This document shows positions 45,961 to 60,130 of a stretch of DNA of 64,000 nucleotides, one piece after another. A program made the position numbers and the translations under genes. Below the pieces are notes generated by a model, which had not been told where the DNA came from, did not search any database, and saw only the letters and a program-made list of their open reading frames with translations. Each line of letters begins with the position of its first letter. Positions within the stretch are counted from its first letter, which is position 1. The stretch comes from Persicaria tinctoria (taxonomy: Eukaryota > Streptophyta > Magnoliopsida > Caryophyllales > Polygonaceae): NCBI GenBank assembly GCA_037127255.1, contig JBANSL010000009.1, positions 15,489,975 to 15,553,974 of the forward strand, read 5' to 3'.

Positions 45961-46677
45961 AAAAGGCACTGAATTTTAAACCCAGAATTCCATTATTTTG
46001 GCAGGTGATCAAGCAATGGAAATGAAATGCTCCTTACCCATGAAAGTAGAAAATTACGGATCGAATGAATTAGGAATAAAATATGAAGATAAGGAAGAGA
46101 GGAAAGTTACGAGCCGTATTTCTCAGTTTTCTCCCCCACGTTCTTATTTGCAAATTTTCGGGTATGTATTTCACTCAAAGGTAGGAGTGTTAGGAGGCTA
46201 ATTTTTTTTAATGAGGTGTTATAAAGACCAATTTATTTTCTTAGGGTGCTAATAACCTAATTGAATTAGTAAAGGTGATATTCCACCAAATTTTCTCTTA
46301 TATTTTTTCATAAATTTTTAACTACTTTTACCAACGATTTATAAATTTTTACACTGTTTATAATTTTAGTCAGATTATTAAACTCGTCTCATACGAAGTT
46401 ACGAACCTATATCTATCAGAACTTGTTAAGGTTTGGCCGTAGTAGATTGACGCCTTGATAGCTGTCATAATCCATCGGAAAATTACAAGTGTTTGAAGGG
46501 TTGATCGATTTGATAACACTCACATAAAAGTCAAAATCTAAATTCCACAGTCAAATTCCCCAAACCGCGTCGTGGTGACTGGTGGTCCATTGATTTGAAT
46601 CTTCATTCCTCCCTCTCCCTAATTTGCAATTGGAATTGCAATTCCTCCGTAATTTTGAATTGCAGTCCATTATTGCT

Positions 46678-49507
<2,830 letters not shown>

Positions 49508-50007
49508 TGTTTATTACACATTGTATAACAATTTTTTTGTTGCACATAAGAGGAAGAGAATCGAATCTATAATCTCTTGTTACAAATGTAACACACTGGG
49601 GAATTGATGTTGGGTTTCTTGAAAGTAAAAAGACAATTTCTCTGCATTGATTTTTAATGCTCCGTATGAAAAAGATTGTTCACTCTAATTTTGATTCCTT
49701 ACCTTCATTTCCATAAAGTTCTGTTTAGGAAAGTCAAAAATAATAAAGAAAATGGAAAGGAGAGCTACTACTCTACTGCAGAAATGAATGAATTAGTTAA
49801 TCAAAATTTCTTTTATTTCCAAAATATTGTACGTAGCGTAGTAGTATTGTAGTGGACAAAATTTCTCCATCCAGTTGTTGGTTTGGAAGACCGAAGACGT
49901 GACTTTCTTGATATGTGCATACAAATTTATATGATTTCACCAAACTTAAGCTAATTAAATACGGTATTAAAAACGGGGATGTAAATTAGTGATGGAATAT
50001 CAATCTC
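49508..50007. other. Kinase 3' flank, no gene seen
   Basis: AT-rich sequence after the kinase stop. It probably contains the 3' untranslated region; no clear single poly(A) signal can be chosen. Confidence 0.5.
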
Positions 50008-50040
50008 TGATGAATTGTAAATAGAAGTTAGGGTAATTGG
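50008..50040 (+). repeat. Short copia LTR-start fragment
   Basis: TGATGAATTGTAAATAGAAG and the next seven bases are identical to the LTR start at 51391 that follows the copia relic. This is probably a leftover of the upstream LTR, truncated almost at once. Confidence 0.5.
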
Positions 50041-50126
50041 ATCAAGACATACAGAATAAGCCTATAGTTCAAGGTAGGAACCATCGACAACTAATTAAAT
50101 GGTTCAAGTCCAGATCTAAGTGGTAA

Positions 50127-50570
50127 AAACTAAATTTTGACGGAGCTCTTTCCACTAACAACTCTAGCTCCTACGATTTTCTTATCCGTGATGAGACGGG
50201 CAATGTCCTTTTTGCTCAATCCGGCACCTCCCCTTTCCCTTCCATTATTGGATCCAAATGTTTTGGATTATGGAAGGGTGTTCTCCAGTCAATTGATCTC
50301 AATATTAAGCACATTAGCATTGAAGGAGACAATCTCAATATCATAAATAGCCTAAAATCTAGTGTTTCTTGCTTAGGCGAGATCAAGATGCTCGTTTCCG
50401 ACTCTCTTCTCGCTCTGGCCCGATTCTCCGAATTTGAGATCTGCCACGTCTTTAGGGAAGGCAATCGTGCGACTGACCGTCTATCTCACCGTGGGACCGT
50501 CTACTCCAATTATTCCTCATCTTCCGATGCAGTTCTTAGTAGTATCATCCGAAAGGAAGCCCTTGACTAG
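50127..50570 (+). pseudogene. LINE-type RNase H (RVT_3) fragment
   Basis: One continuous frame of about 147 codons begins KLNFDGALSTNNSS and continues through IRDETGN, an SIEGDNLNII motif and ICHVFREGNRATDRLSH. These match the order of the plant LINE-derived RNase H-like domain (FDG, then the E-x-D acidic motif, then the RxxN..AD..A motif). There is an in-frame stop just before K and no reverse transcriptase upstream. It is an isolated 3' fragment, unrelated in position to the copia relic after it. Confidence 0.75.
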
Positions 50571-50719
50571 ATTACTCTTGCATTTAGTTACAACACATAC
50601 AGATGAAGCAATAACAGAAACACTCTCTTCTAGCTCCTTCTTCCGTTTATGTTCATTCTTTTCTTCCTTTCTGTGTGATGATCTTAATGTGATTGAATGT
50701 GTTGAAGACTTTGGAAGGA

Positions 50720-51378
50720 CCAAGAGATTTGATTGATGTGAATCTCTACAGAAGGATAGTTGGAAAGCTGATTCACTTCACAATCACCAAGCCTGATGTT
50801 TGCTATGTTGTCCAAGTCTTAAGCCAGTTTATGCATCAACCTAATGATAATCACTAGAAAGCTATGAAACATGTGCTGAGATATCTCCAGAGCAAGGGCT
50901 ATTACAATCAAGACACTCAGATTTAAAGGTGAGTGCATTCTGTGATGCTGACTAGCAAAGTTGCCCGATGACTAAGAAGTCTCTAACTAGACTTTGCATT
51001 ATGCTGGGAACCTTTATGATTTACTGAAGGACAAAGAAGCATACCTATGTTGCCACTTCATCAGCTAAGTCAGAGTATAGAGCCATGACAACCACTTGCT
51101 GTGAGGTCACTTGGATTATGAAGCTACTCAAGGACTTGCAGATAAGCCATGAAGAACATGTGAATATATCCAATCTTCCATATGAAAGGACAAAGCATAT
51201 TGAAAGTGATTGTCATCTAGTTCGAGGCAAGCTGATTAAAGATGAGATTGCTCTCGGGTACATACCATTACCAACGGGTGAGCAACCAGCTAATGTTTTT
51301 ACAAAAGCTAATTTGTATGATCATTACATGAAGAATCTAAGCAAGTTAGGAGTCCTGAACTTGTTCAAGACTAACTAA
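50720..51378 (+). pseudogene. Ty1/copia polyprotein 3' fragment (end of RT and RNase H)
   Basis: Translated pieces include YRRIVGKLIHFTITKPDVCY, then SQFMHQPNDNH followed by a stop, KAMKHVLRYLQ, SAKSEYRAM and, at the end, GEQPANVFTKANL. These are the diagnostic order of copia RT tail and RNase H (YRxxVGxLxYLTxTRPD, KSEYxAM, ADxxTK). Several stops and a frameshift near 50930 disable it. A short purine tract (TTGAGGAGGAG) and an LTR start (TGATGAATTG, 51391) follow, as expected at a copia 3' end. Confidence 0.85.
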
Positions 51379-51390
51379 CTTGAGGAGGAG

Positions 51391-51451
51391 TGATGAATTG
51401 TAAATAGAAGTTAGGGTCATTTTCTGTAAATAGCTGAAAAAGCTATATCTC
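51391..51451 (+). repeat. Truncated copia 3' LTR
   Basis: It starts TGATGAATTGTAAATAG after the purine tract. Only about 60 bp remain before the poly-T start of a reverse-strand LINE fragment, which appears to have inserted in it. Confidence 0.6.
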
Positions 51452-52010
51452 CTTTTTTTTATTAGGTAAAAATTCGAGTTCATATATATCTGAAACTCGA
51501 GGGCCAGACAAGCCGGCAGACGGGAAAATCGTCTAAAAACCGAAACATACAATACAACAAAATATAACGGTGCAAACTCAGACAAAACACACTCTACAAA
51601 CAACGAAACCAAGCGGACCAAACCAAACAGATCTGGGCGAAAAACGACAAACGAAGCCAAGCCCCACTCTGAAGCAGAACCGTAGGCCAGCGATCCATCA
51701 GGACCCGATCATCCTGTGGGCAATGAGGACGAAACTCCAGAGAAGCAGTCAACCCGAATAAAGGAGACGTCGCGATACACACTGCCACGATCCCAACCTA
51801 TCCCGACTCCAACAGCCCGAACCACATCCATGGAAAAGAAACGTCAAGTCACGCCACCGTAAAGCCGCACAACATCTGAGTAAAGGGCACCTAAAAACCC
51901 TACCGGGATCTAGCCAACCTTAACGAGATTTAGTACACACCTAAACGAGCGAGGTTTGAAACCTTGCGAGTTTTAATCAAGGTCGGAATATAGAAAGTAA
52001 AAGACTCTAC
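51452..52010 (-). mobile_element. LINE 3'-end fragment, reverse strand
   Basis: It begins on the plus strand with an eight-T run, then ATTAGGTAAAAATTCGAG, the same arrangement as the poly(A) end of the longer LINE at 53941 (T-run, ATTAGGAAAGAATTCGGG). The body is GC-moderate and non-coding. It is a 5'-truncated LINE 3' end, a common insertion product. The right border is uncertain. Confidence 0.5.
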
Positions 52011-52060
52011 TCCAAAAATATAAAGATAAATTATACTACTACAATACTACGTAGTATTTT

Positions 52061-52922
52061 CGGATTTTTCGCCAGGTAACCTTGAGGTCTTGCATATTTC
52101 GCGTGATACCCAACTTTTTTACATATTTCGCCAAATAACCCTGAGGTTTTATTTTGTTTCACCAAATAACCCTAAGGTTTTATCTTTTTTCGCAAATAAC
52201 CCTGTATCCCTAATTCACGTTTTTTTAATAATTCCTTTGTTAAATAACATTTTAAAAAAAGAAGAAAATAAAACTACCTAGTTGGTGAATTTGGGAGATT
52301 GACCATGGCAAAGAACGAGTACAAACTGGAAAAAAAAACCAAAAAAAAAAAAAACAAATCCGGATTTGTATTGTATTTTTGGGTGGTGATTCCTTTCTTA
52401 TTTCGAGGCTAATTTGGATTGCCTTCTTTTGACTTTGTTGTGTGGATGGTTGATTTCTTATTGATTTAAGATGTTGAGAAACCATTGCTTCTGTTTACTT
52501 CTAATGATGCAAGTTTTCTTATTGATTGCTTGAATGAAAATACATACAAATGGTAGGTTTTGAAGTTTAACAAGTGCAACAAGAACTACAACTAAAACAA
52601 ACACCACCACCCAAGAATACAATACAAATCCGGATTTTTTTTTGGTTTTTTTTTCCAGTTTGTACTCGTTCTTTGGCATTGTCAATCTCTCAAATTCACC
52701 AACTAGGTAAATTTTTTTAATGTTATTTAACAAAGGAATTATTAAAAAAAAAAACAAAAAAAACGTGAATTTCGGATACAAGGTTATTTGGCGAAAAAGA
52801 TAAAACCTTAGGGTTCTTTGGCGGAAAAAAATAAAACCTCAGAGTTATTTAGCGAAATATGTAAAAAAGTTGGGTATCACGCGAAATACGCAAGACCTCA
52901 GGGTTACCTGACGAAAAATCCG
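52061..52922. mobile_element. Foldback (Mutator-like) element with 9-bp target duplication
   Basis: Terminal inverted repeats of about 330 bp run inward from CGGATTTTTCGCCAGG and its reversed counterpart, about 90% identical, around a spacer of about 200 bp. The perfect 9-bp duplication TAGTATTTT flanks it (52052-52060 and 52923-52931). Long TIRs with 9-bp duplications indicate the Mutator superfamily. The arms contain sub-repeats of about 30 bp (AAATAACCCTGAGGTTTTAT and variants). No transposase frame is present, so it is non-autonomous. Confidence 0.9.
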
Positions 52923-52952
52923 TAGTATTTTTTTTCCTCACCACTCGAAATA

Positions 52953-53100
52953 TTCGTGATCTTATCCTTCGAAATGTTCTCGGGTAGACTAATCACCACT
53001 CGAATTTTTATCTTACCACATATATATATATATTTGGTAAGATAAAAATTCGAGTGGTGATTAGTCTACCCGAGAACATTTCGAAGGATAAGATCACGAA
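52953..53100. repeat. Perfect inverted repeat, 66-bp arms, 16-base AT loop
   Basis: Arms 52953-53018 and 53035-53100 are exact reverse complements, separated by a loop of alternating A/T. The right arm continues into LINE-3'-end-like sequence (TTGGTAAGATAAAAATTCGA). The structure lies 30 bp from the foldback element but is not part of it. Confidence 0.95.
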
Positions 53101-53640
53101 GATCTAAAAGAAATACAATCACATAATACATCAAAAGAACCACTCCAAGCAAACCCAGAAAACCCCCAAACCCTAAGCAAACAAGCGGTCACAACATCGA
53201 GAGGAAGGAAGCCTGGCATGGTGGAGTGGATAACGAGTGCATGGGACAGCTCCTGTTGACATGATGTCTCGCCGCTGGCAAACAAGCAGTCACAACATCG
53301 AGAATAAGGAAGCCCGACGCGGTGGAGTGGATAACGAGGGAGAGCTCCTGCTGACACGATGTCTCACCGCCGGAAAGACGGAAAGCAGAAATCCTCGCAA
53401 GGCAAAGACGACTCCTGGGAAGTGTGGATCACACGAAGCTCCTCCATCTAGATGAGGGATCTTCGGAGACCACAAACACGACCAACACGATCACTTCGAT
53501 CAACCAGGGCCGCAGAACTGCTCCTCAACTGAAACTAACCATGAACCAAAATGCGGACGCAAAACAACACGAGGACGGCTGCGAGGAGGGCGAAGAGCGA
53601 GAGAAGATCCAGGGTTGTGTCGCTGAATCATGATGGAATT
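53101..53640 (-). mobile_element. Probable LINE 3' region with a 101-bp tandem duplication
   Basis: CAAACAAGCGGTCACAACAT at 53178 recurs at 53279 with one mismatch; the roughly 101-bp unit is present twice with about 85-90% identity. The sequence to the left, GATCACGAAGATCTAAAAG, resembles the LINE 3' part near 54020 (GATGAGGTCTAAAAGACC). There is no supported frame. 53641-53940 is AT-rich with a few repeats of CCCTTTCGGGAT and otherwise unassigned. Confidence 0.4.
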
Positions 53641-53940
53641 CTGAGAAACCAAGAGATAGCAGACAAATTTTAACTCAATCCCTAACTGAAAAAGATTTTG
53701 TCAAACCCTTTCGGGATAACAATCTCCAAGGGATAAAATATTTTATCAAACAAATCCTTTCGGGATTTTATCAAACCCTAACGGGATGGGATAAATTTGA
53801 TACCCTTACGGAAATTTAATCACTACTCAGTATATATAAATACATATATAAATATAAATGGGCAAAATATTAAACCCACTACGAGAGATAGATTACACGA
53901 CATACACGTATTACCCATTAGTTAATTAATTCCAAATGAT

Positions 53941-56145
53941 TTTTTTTATATTTGATTTTTTTTTATTAGGAAAGAATTCGGGCGAGCGAGCTCTACCCGG
54001 CATCATCCTTTCGGATGAGGTCTAAAAGACCTAAATCGTTGTGAATATCGACTCCCCAGGCTGAGTGACAAAGGTGTGCAACCTTATCAGCCACATTGTT
54101 GCTTATACGGGGAACATTAAAGAAGGAAACTTCTTTGAAAGTCGATAGAAGGAGTTTAACATCTGACATTATCAGTTCAATTGCCCAGGGACATTAAGAT
54201 TTACGGTTAAGATGGTTTATAATTATACTAGAGTCGCCTTCAATGTGGATTTTGTCGATGTGGAGTCGAATAACGTGTTGGATTCCGAGTTTTAGAGCAA
54301 GAGCTTCAACTTATAAGGGACTTTGTTTACCAAGTTTTTGATAGCATATTTGTAATGTGCGTCCTTTCCAATCCCGGGTTATGGCTCCAGCTGAGCTATC
54401 ATTATCAGTGATTGTGGAACCATCAAAATTGAGCTTGAGAGTTCCCCACGGGGGTTTACGCCACGTAACCTTATCACGCTTTTTTTTCTTCTCTAGATGG
54501 TTGGGGCGTTGTGTGTGTAAGAGTAAATCCTCATCTAGACTACACTCCAATTGAGATGTTTTACTCCAATTCTCCTTGTGATTTTTTAATAATACGTAAT
54601 GAAGTATCTCTAGGTGGGATATGAGCCTGCTTAAACACGTGTTGGTTTCGAATGTACCAAGCAGACCACCAAGTAAACGCAAGTTCCACTTTAGCCGCAG
54701 AAGCAAGATTGTTCCCAATAAATGAAATGATAGGACTAATATCTCGAGAATGAGTTATCATTCTGGATATTATTGAGTTTATGTGAGAAGGAAGACTAAG
54801 TAAAGAACGCACATAATGGCATTCTAACAAAAGGTGAACATCATCTTCGATCGCACAATTGCATAGGCTACATGTGGAAGGGACAGAGGTCCCACGATCG
54901 GCCAACCTAGATGCAGTTGGAAGACCACCCTGACAAACCTTCTATAGAAAATTTTTAGTTTCTGGTGGAATATCCAACTTCCATATCCAAGTGTTATTGT
55001 CTAAGTTCATAGCGGATTGAGATGTGATGAGTTTGTATGCACTCGAAGTGGTGAACCAGCCCTCTCTATCCGGTCACCAATATAGCATATCCTCAAAGGA
55101 AGAGACAGGAAGAGGAAATATCCAAGATATCTTTGACTATGTGAACAGGTAGCCTATTATTAAGTTTTTCCAACCATCATTTGCCGCCCATAATGTATTC
55201 ACTAACGGTTTCCTCCATGTTCCCAATTTGGGGGCAGTCTTCCCTAGACTGCAGAGATGAGGTTGTAATCCAACTATCTGTCCAAAATTTGATAGATTTC
55301 TCATTTCCAACTGACCAGATAAGCCCCGATTTGAATTTATCGATCAGAGTTGTCAGTTTGGCCCATTGCCAAGAGGAGTCACCTCTTTTCTTATATTCAA
55401 GAATGTTAACCGAGCGTAAATACTTGTGTTTAATCAGTTTAACCCATACATTGTCTGGTTCAGCCAGAATTTTCCATAGTAGTTTCATTTGAAGGGCTTC
55501 ATTCATCTCTTTAGAATTCCTAAGCCTTAATCCCCCACATTTCTTTGGTCTACAAATCCTATCCCAACTAATAAGAGGACGGTGTTGAAGATTTTTATTC
55601 CAAAAGAACATCCTATTAATTTGGTTTAGCTCTTTATGTATCGAAGCGAGTAAAAGAAAGTTTTGCATCGTATACAATGGTTTAGCAGATAAATTTGTAT
55701 TGATTAGGATTGCACGCCCTTGTTGAGATAAGGCATCGGCACGCCATTTGCTTAGCTGTTCTTTAGATTTGCAGATGGTATCTTCAAAAGTATGTTTGTT
55801 TACTCTACCATTAATAATCGGGCACCCGAGATATTTTTCTAATGAATTTTCGTTTGTAATATTCAAGCAAGTACTAAGCTTTGAGATCCTAGAGTTCGAA
55901 ATGCCTTTTGTGGCTTGAAAGCTTGATTTATTATAATTGACTTTTTGTCCCGAGACTCTACAGTATAAGTCAATTATTGTCTTAATTCTCTTTCCTGCAT
56001 CAACACATCCCCTTGTGAAGATGATGATTTCATCAGCAAATGATAGGAAAGGAACCCGAGGGCCATTCCTACTGAAGGAAAAACCAATAGGACTGTTATC
56101 CAAATTAGTTTCCGCCAAGAGTTTTCGTGCGAGTATTTCGGCACC
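53941..56145 (-). pseudogene. 5'-truncated LINE (non-LTR retrotransposon), RT-thumb to RNase H
   Basis: On the minus strand: the end of reverse transcriptase (frame 55177-56118, 313 codons) with LSFADEIIIF, where the catalytic (Y/F)ADD has become FADE, then KVNYNKSS, EKYLGCPI, SKWRADALSQQGRAILI and NQINRMFFWN. A zinc-binding zf-RVT segment follows (54561-54905; CSLCNCAIEDDVHLLLEC), then an RVT_3 RNase H (54020-54480; LKLNFDGS, IHIEGDSSIII). The region between 55177 and 54905 and the RNase H half have frameshifts and stops. A T-run at 53945-53970 is the reversed poly(A) tail. The 5' part is missing beyond 56145, where an LTR begins. Confidence 0.88.
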
Positions 56146-57161
56146 TGATAGGGGTTATTTTAGTCATATATTTGCATATTATATTAGCTTATTTTTATGC
56201 ATATTTCACATAATTTATAGTTAATTTATATTATTTGATTTTCGGAGTCTACACAAGTGTTTATATATATTTCAGGTATTTTGGGCTGGATCGTATGAAT
56301 TTGGAGGTTGATAATAATTTATGGGATGATTTTGCAAATTAGAAGGATGATGAGGACGGTCAAGTGAAACACACGATGAATTGGAGGAGCAAAGCCAGCT
56401 GCTATTAATACTCCGTATTATTTATATTAGGATAGGATACTTAAATTAGATAAACTAGAATAATCCCCGCGCCATGGCGCGATTTTTAATAAATAAAACA
56501 ATGAAGATAAACTTGAAATTTTTAAGAAAATGATAAAAATGTTAACCATAAAGTTAGGCTCCATAAAAAGGTTTTTAAATTAAGATATTATATTGATATA
56601 GATTATTAGTATTGTAATATATAAAGATTTAAATATATAATAGTAGACAATAGATTTAATACAATATTTTTCTTTAAACTCAATAGTTAGTAAATGAGTA
56701 AAAAAACTAAAAGGGGAAAAATGTAAATGTATGAAAGAGATGAAGAGGAAAAAGAAAAATAACAATAAGAGAAAATTGTGATTAGTTTAAAAATTTTAAA
56801 TTAAAGAGGTGTTGACGCATCATCAAAAGTATTCTAAATTAAGATATTATATAGATAAATATTTTGAATTAAACCCAATGGTTAGTAAATGTGATTGGGT
56901 GAAAAGGAGTGAAACGTGGGGAGGCTGTCACGTAAGGGTAAGGTATTCTGAATTAAGTAATTATATAGATATAGATGGTTAATAATTGGGTAAAAAATAA
57001 AAATTAAAAGAAAAAACGTGATTGGGTGAAAATGAGTGAAACGTTGGGAGGCTGCCACATAAGGGTAAGATATTCTGAATTAAGTAATTATATAGATTAG
57101 ATACGTTCATACTACTATATATTCATTCCACTCATACGGCAGAATTAGATAGAATAATAGA

Positions 57162-57195
<34 letters not shown>

Positions 57196-58057
57196 TATGA
57201 TAGATATATTAGGATAGAACGTACTACTAGTATATTCTTTCTTACGGAACGAACCGAGGCCGACTTTGGACTTAGAGACCGGCCGAGACTCTAACTTTCC
57301 ACTCTATAACCCTAATTGTCTTTTGTTTTATTTTTATGGAGATCTAAACTCTCTCGTTTCGTGTATAGATTGAAGCTTTGGTTTGATAAAGTTGTGAGAT
57401 TTCTATTCTTGTTCTATTCCTATTGATTCGTATTGATTCTTTTGCGAATATTGTTAATTTCTTCTAGTCCGTACAACCAGTTGAGATTATTGCTAGGATT
57501 TTGTAGATTCCTCGTAGCGAATCTTAATCCATAGTAGCAATCATGCCTTTTTATCACTCGTAGGACTAAACTGGTGCGTAGAGAATCAATTACATGTTGA
57601 ATGCTGACTCGTAGCTTGGTGTTGCATGTATCCTGGTTAATCCTTAATCTTAATGCTACTATTAGGTTGAATCTTGACCGTGTTAGGGTTATCTAATTAG
57701 TAAGGGTTACTAGGACTCGTAGGACTAGTAATTTACATAAGATCAGGACAGGAACAATAATAGGATGAAAAGAGAACTTGAAGAAGAATCGATGATCAAC
57801 CGGTCAAATTAAAGTGGATATTTGTAGATGAAACTCTATTCTTAATCGCTATCTCCATTAACTTGTTTATAGTTTATTTTATTTTCTTTCTTATTCTCAT
57901 CACACCAAAACCCCCTTTTTGTCTTAATTGGTAAATAAGCTTAACTCAGGCATAACTTGATTCTCTGTGGGATCGACTCGTACTTACTGCACTACATTAG
58001 TTAGGTAGGTTCGAATTTATTTTGATACGGTTAACGCGACTAAAAAATCGCTTATCA
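56146..58057 (+). repeat. LTR of an Athila-like element, with nested Helitron
   Basis: It starts TGATAGGGGTTATT, cutting the LINE, and ends CGCTTATCA before a tRNA-Asp primer site. It is 1912 bp, about 1270 bp without the Helitron. The stretch 57680-57860 resembles 18410-18560 in the gag-only LTR (shared GGACTCGTAGGACT, AATCGATGATCAA), so it is a distant relative. A (TA)n microsatellite is at 57167-57190. Confidence 0.75.
56455..57096 (-). mobile_element. Non-autonomous Helitron, 642 bp
   Basis: On the minus strand it begins TCTATATAATTACTTAATTC and ends with the palindrome CGCGCCATGGCGCG followed ten bases later by CTAG. These are the Helitron hallmarks: 5' TC, 3' hairpin plus CTRR. The flanking bases are A (before 56455) and T (after 57096), fitting insertion between A and T with no duplication. 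It carries an internal repeat: ATTCTGAATTAAGTAATTAT occurs at 56946 and 57072 together with an upstream GTGATTGGGTGAAAA unit. No Rep/helicase frame. Confidence 0.85.
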
Positions 58058-58060
58058 AAT

Positions 58061-58080
58061 TGGTGCCGTTGCCGGAGAAT
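58061..58080 (+). promoter_or_regulatory. Primer-binding site, degenerate tRNA-Asp
   Basis: TGGTGCCGTTGCCGGAGAAT follows the LTR end by three bases. It differs from the tRNA-Asp site of the gag-only elements by two bases. Confidence 0.8.
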
Positions 58081-58187
58081 CAAAGTTTATTTCTTTGTTT
58101 TGTGTGTTTGCCGATTATTGTATAGAACTTAACTTTGTTGTGAACCTATCTTACGGTTCACGACACCCTTACTACTAACATTTTAAG

Positions 58188-58723
58188 ATGAGATTAATGC
58201 AGTGTCAAGGAGAAAATTTTCATCATTATTTCACAAGAGTGAATAATTTATTGGACGCCCGTTATGCAGGGGGTTACCAAGATAGTTTACAAGATATGGT
58301 TGTTTGTGTACTTGAGGGCATGACTCCTGAGACCAAAGAACTTGCCGAGTCTATGAGTAACGGAGGCTTGGCGAGTTTTAATTTATCAGAGATGTGGAAT
58401 TTTTTCTGCTAGATGGGTCACCAGGTGGAGCAGGAAGAAGCTTTCATATGCGCATTCCTCAAGTTGATAGTAGAGCAATGCTTGATCAACAGGTGGAACA
58501 ATTGAACCAACTTGATCAACCGGTGAGTGAGTTGGTAGTAGAGCAATGCTTTATTCCTCAAGTTGATAAAAGCCAAGGCACAAACAATGATGGTTTGATC
58601 GATGAGAGCCCGATGCTCTCTTACATGGAGGCTCATGAGTGCACGCATGAGGACCCATCTGTTTTGGCTCCTATTTCATCGGAAGAAATCATCCCTGACT
58701 TGCCTATCAAGGAATCAATTACC
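58188..58723 (+). pseudogene. Gag-like gene relic, frameshifted and cut by a LARD element
   Basis: The first frame (58188-58412) reads CQGENFHHYFTRVNNLLDAR, then CVLEGMTPETKELAESM, clearly related to the gag-like ORFs at 18871 and 41146. A frameshift near 58400 moves the homology to the next frame, where it continues through SPMLSYMEAHECTHEDP and EEIIPDLPIKE, again matching the other copies in order. An extra stretch with a repeated LDQQ-type motif is inserted in the middle. The gene ends at 58723, where the LTR of a reverse-strand LARD-like element begins (TGTAACGG); the C-terminal aromatic part is not in this window. Confidence 0.75.
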
Positions 58724-60130
58724 TGTAACGGCCCAGAATTATGATTTCCTGGTTACGTTTCAAGGGATAAAACCCCTTGTTCGGATCTTGCAATTCGAGT
58801 ACGGGTTGAGTTTTAAAACAAAATATTTGTACTAAAACAAGGGATTTCGAACCCTTAAAGATCGCGAATCCACTAGGGACCAAATACCTGCCTTAGTCTA
58901 ATCGTGAAATCGAGCGAAAGCAGACATGAAGTTAAATTTAAATACAATCCAAAAGGGGGGGGTATAAAAGAGAGGAAGTATGGTGGTCTCTCAACCTCTC
59001 GATCTAATGCCAAAAGTCTGATCCCGCCAAGCATCCACATAAGCAACGATAGCGGCTAACGGTTACCTGAATCTAAAAAAAATGAGGGGGATCTGGGTCA
59101 ATCATCAGGTCACTCATGCGCATATGTAAACACACTCTGAGAGGCATATAATAAGCATCCTATTCTTAAGATGAAATGCGTAATGCCATGCGTAAATTAA
59201 ATCAAATATATGTATATATACTGACAGTTTAATATAATGCAGGAAAGCGATAAATGGATCCACACAGAATGCCAAGTGGCTTGTCCCTTTCCTACCTCCA
59301 CCCCCCTTCCAATAGGGCGGACACTGGCCAGTTCGGTGCTATAGCATAGCAATTTCCTCGTGGTGGTGCACAAACCACGACATCATCATATCATATCATA
59401 TCATCTCATCGCTTGCCCGATGGTGCTGGGCTATCATATCATGCTCATATAGACTCGATTGACTCAGGGTACCCGATGAGGCTGGGCTACCCTATGACCA
59501 TAGCAAAGACTCTAGGACTATCACAGATAACGGCCGTTCTCTTGCAAGGACATATAGCAATCATATGATTTTCATTTTAGTTCCTAAGCGTGATTCTAAG
59601 TCGTATGGTGCATGGACACTAGCCTACTATATAACACCCAGTGCATAAAGTGCACATCATGAGTAAGTTCAAAGAACTTACCCGGAGTAGCAGATCAGCA
59701 AGACGAAAAGCAGCAAGATACAAGCAAGCAGGTTACAGATCACCTAACAATTATTAATAATATGCATAAGTAAACTGCACAAAATGGGATCCATTTACCA
59801 CTACATAACATTCTCATCAATCCATTAATCATAGCATCATCAACATCCTTTATCTCAACTTATCTCAACATCTTATATCATCTTACTCCACTGTCATTTC
59901 CATAACTGGCCCAATCATACTTCAATCCATATAATCTCACTAGCTAGTCCAGTTGTTAGTCAAAACAATTACTTCAAAATTATAATTAGCCATTTCTAAT
60001 TCATAAAATATTTAATCTTTAAAACTACTTCCAAAAATACGATTAAATAATCTCGGCATACTTTACTTTAATTAAAATCTTCATTCTAGGGACTTAATTA
60101 GCTTTCAACCGTTACTTAATAATTTAATTT

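Noticed and set aside
45441..45962. 170-173-codon frames on both strands in the GC-rich island
   Set aside because: Mutually overlapping low-complexity Ser/Arg/Pro or Gly/Glu/Arg sequence without motifs; no splice signals favour either.
46624..46677. 18-codon N-terminal extension of the receptor kinase
   Set aside because: It starts from a non-ATG codon; the ATG at 46678 begins a proper signal peptide.
52061..53100. Treating the foldback element and the adjoining palindrome as one element
   Set aside because: The 9-bp duplication closes the foldback element at 52922; the second palindrome has different sequence and perfect rather than diverged arms.
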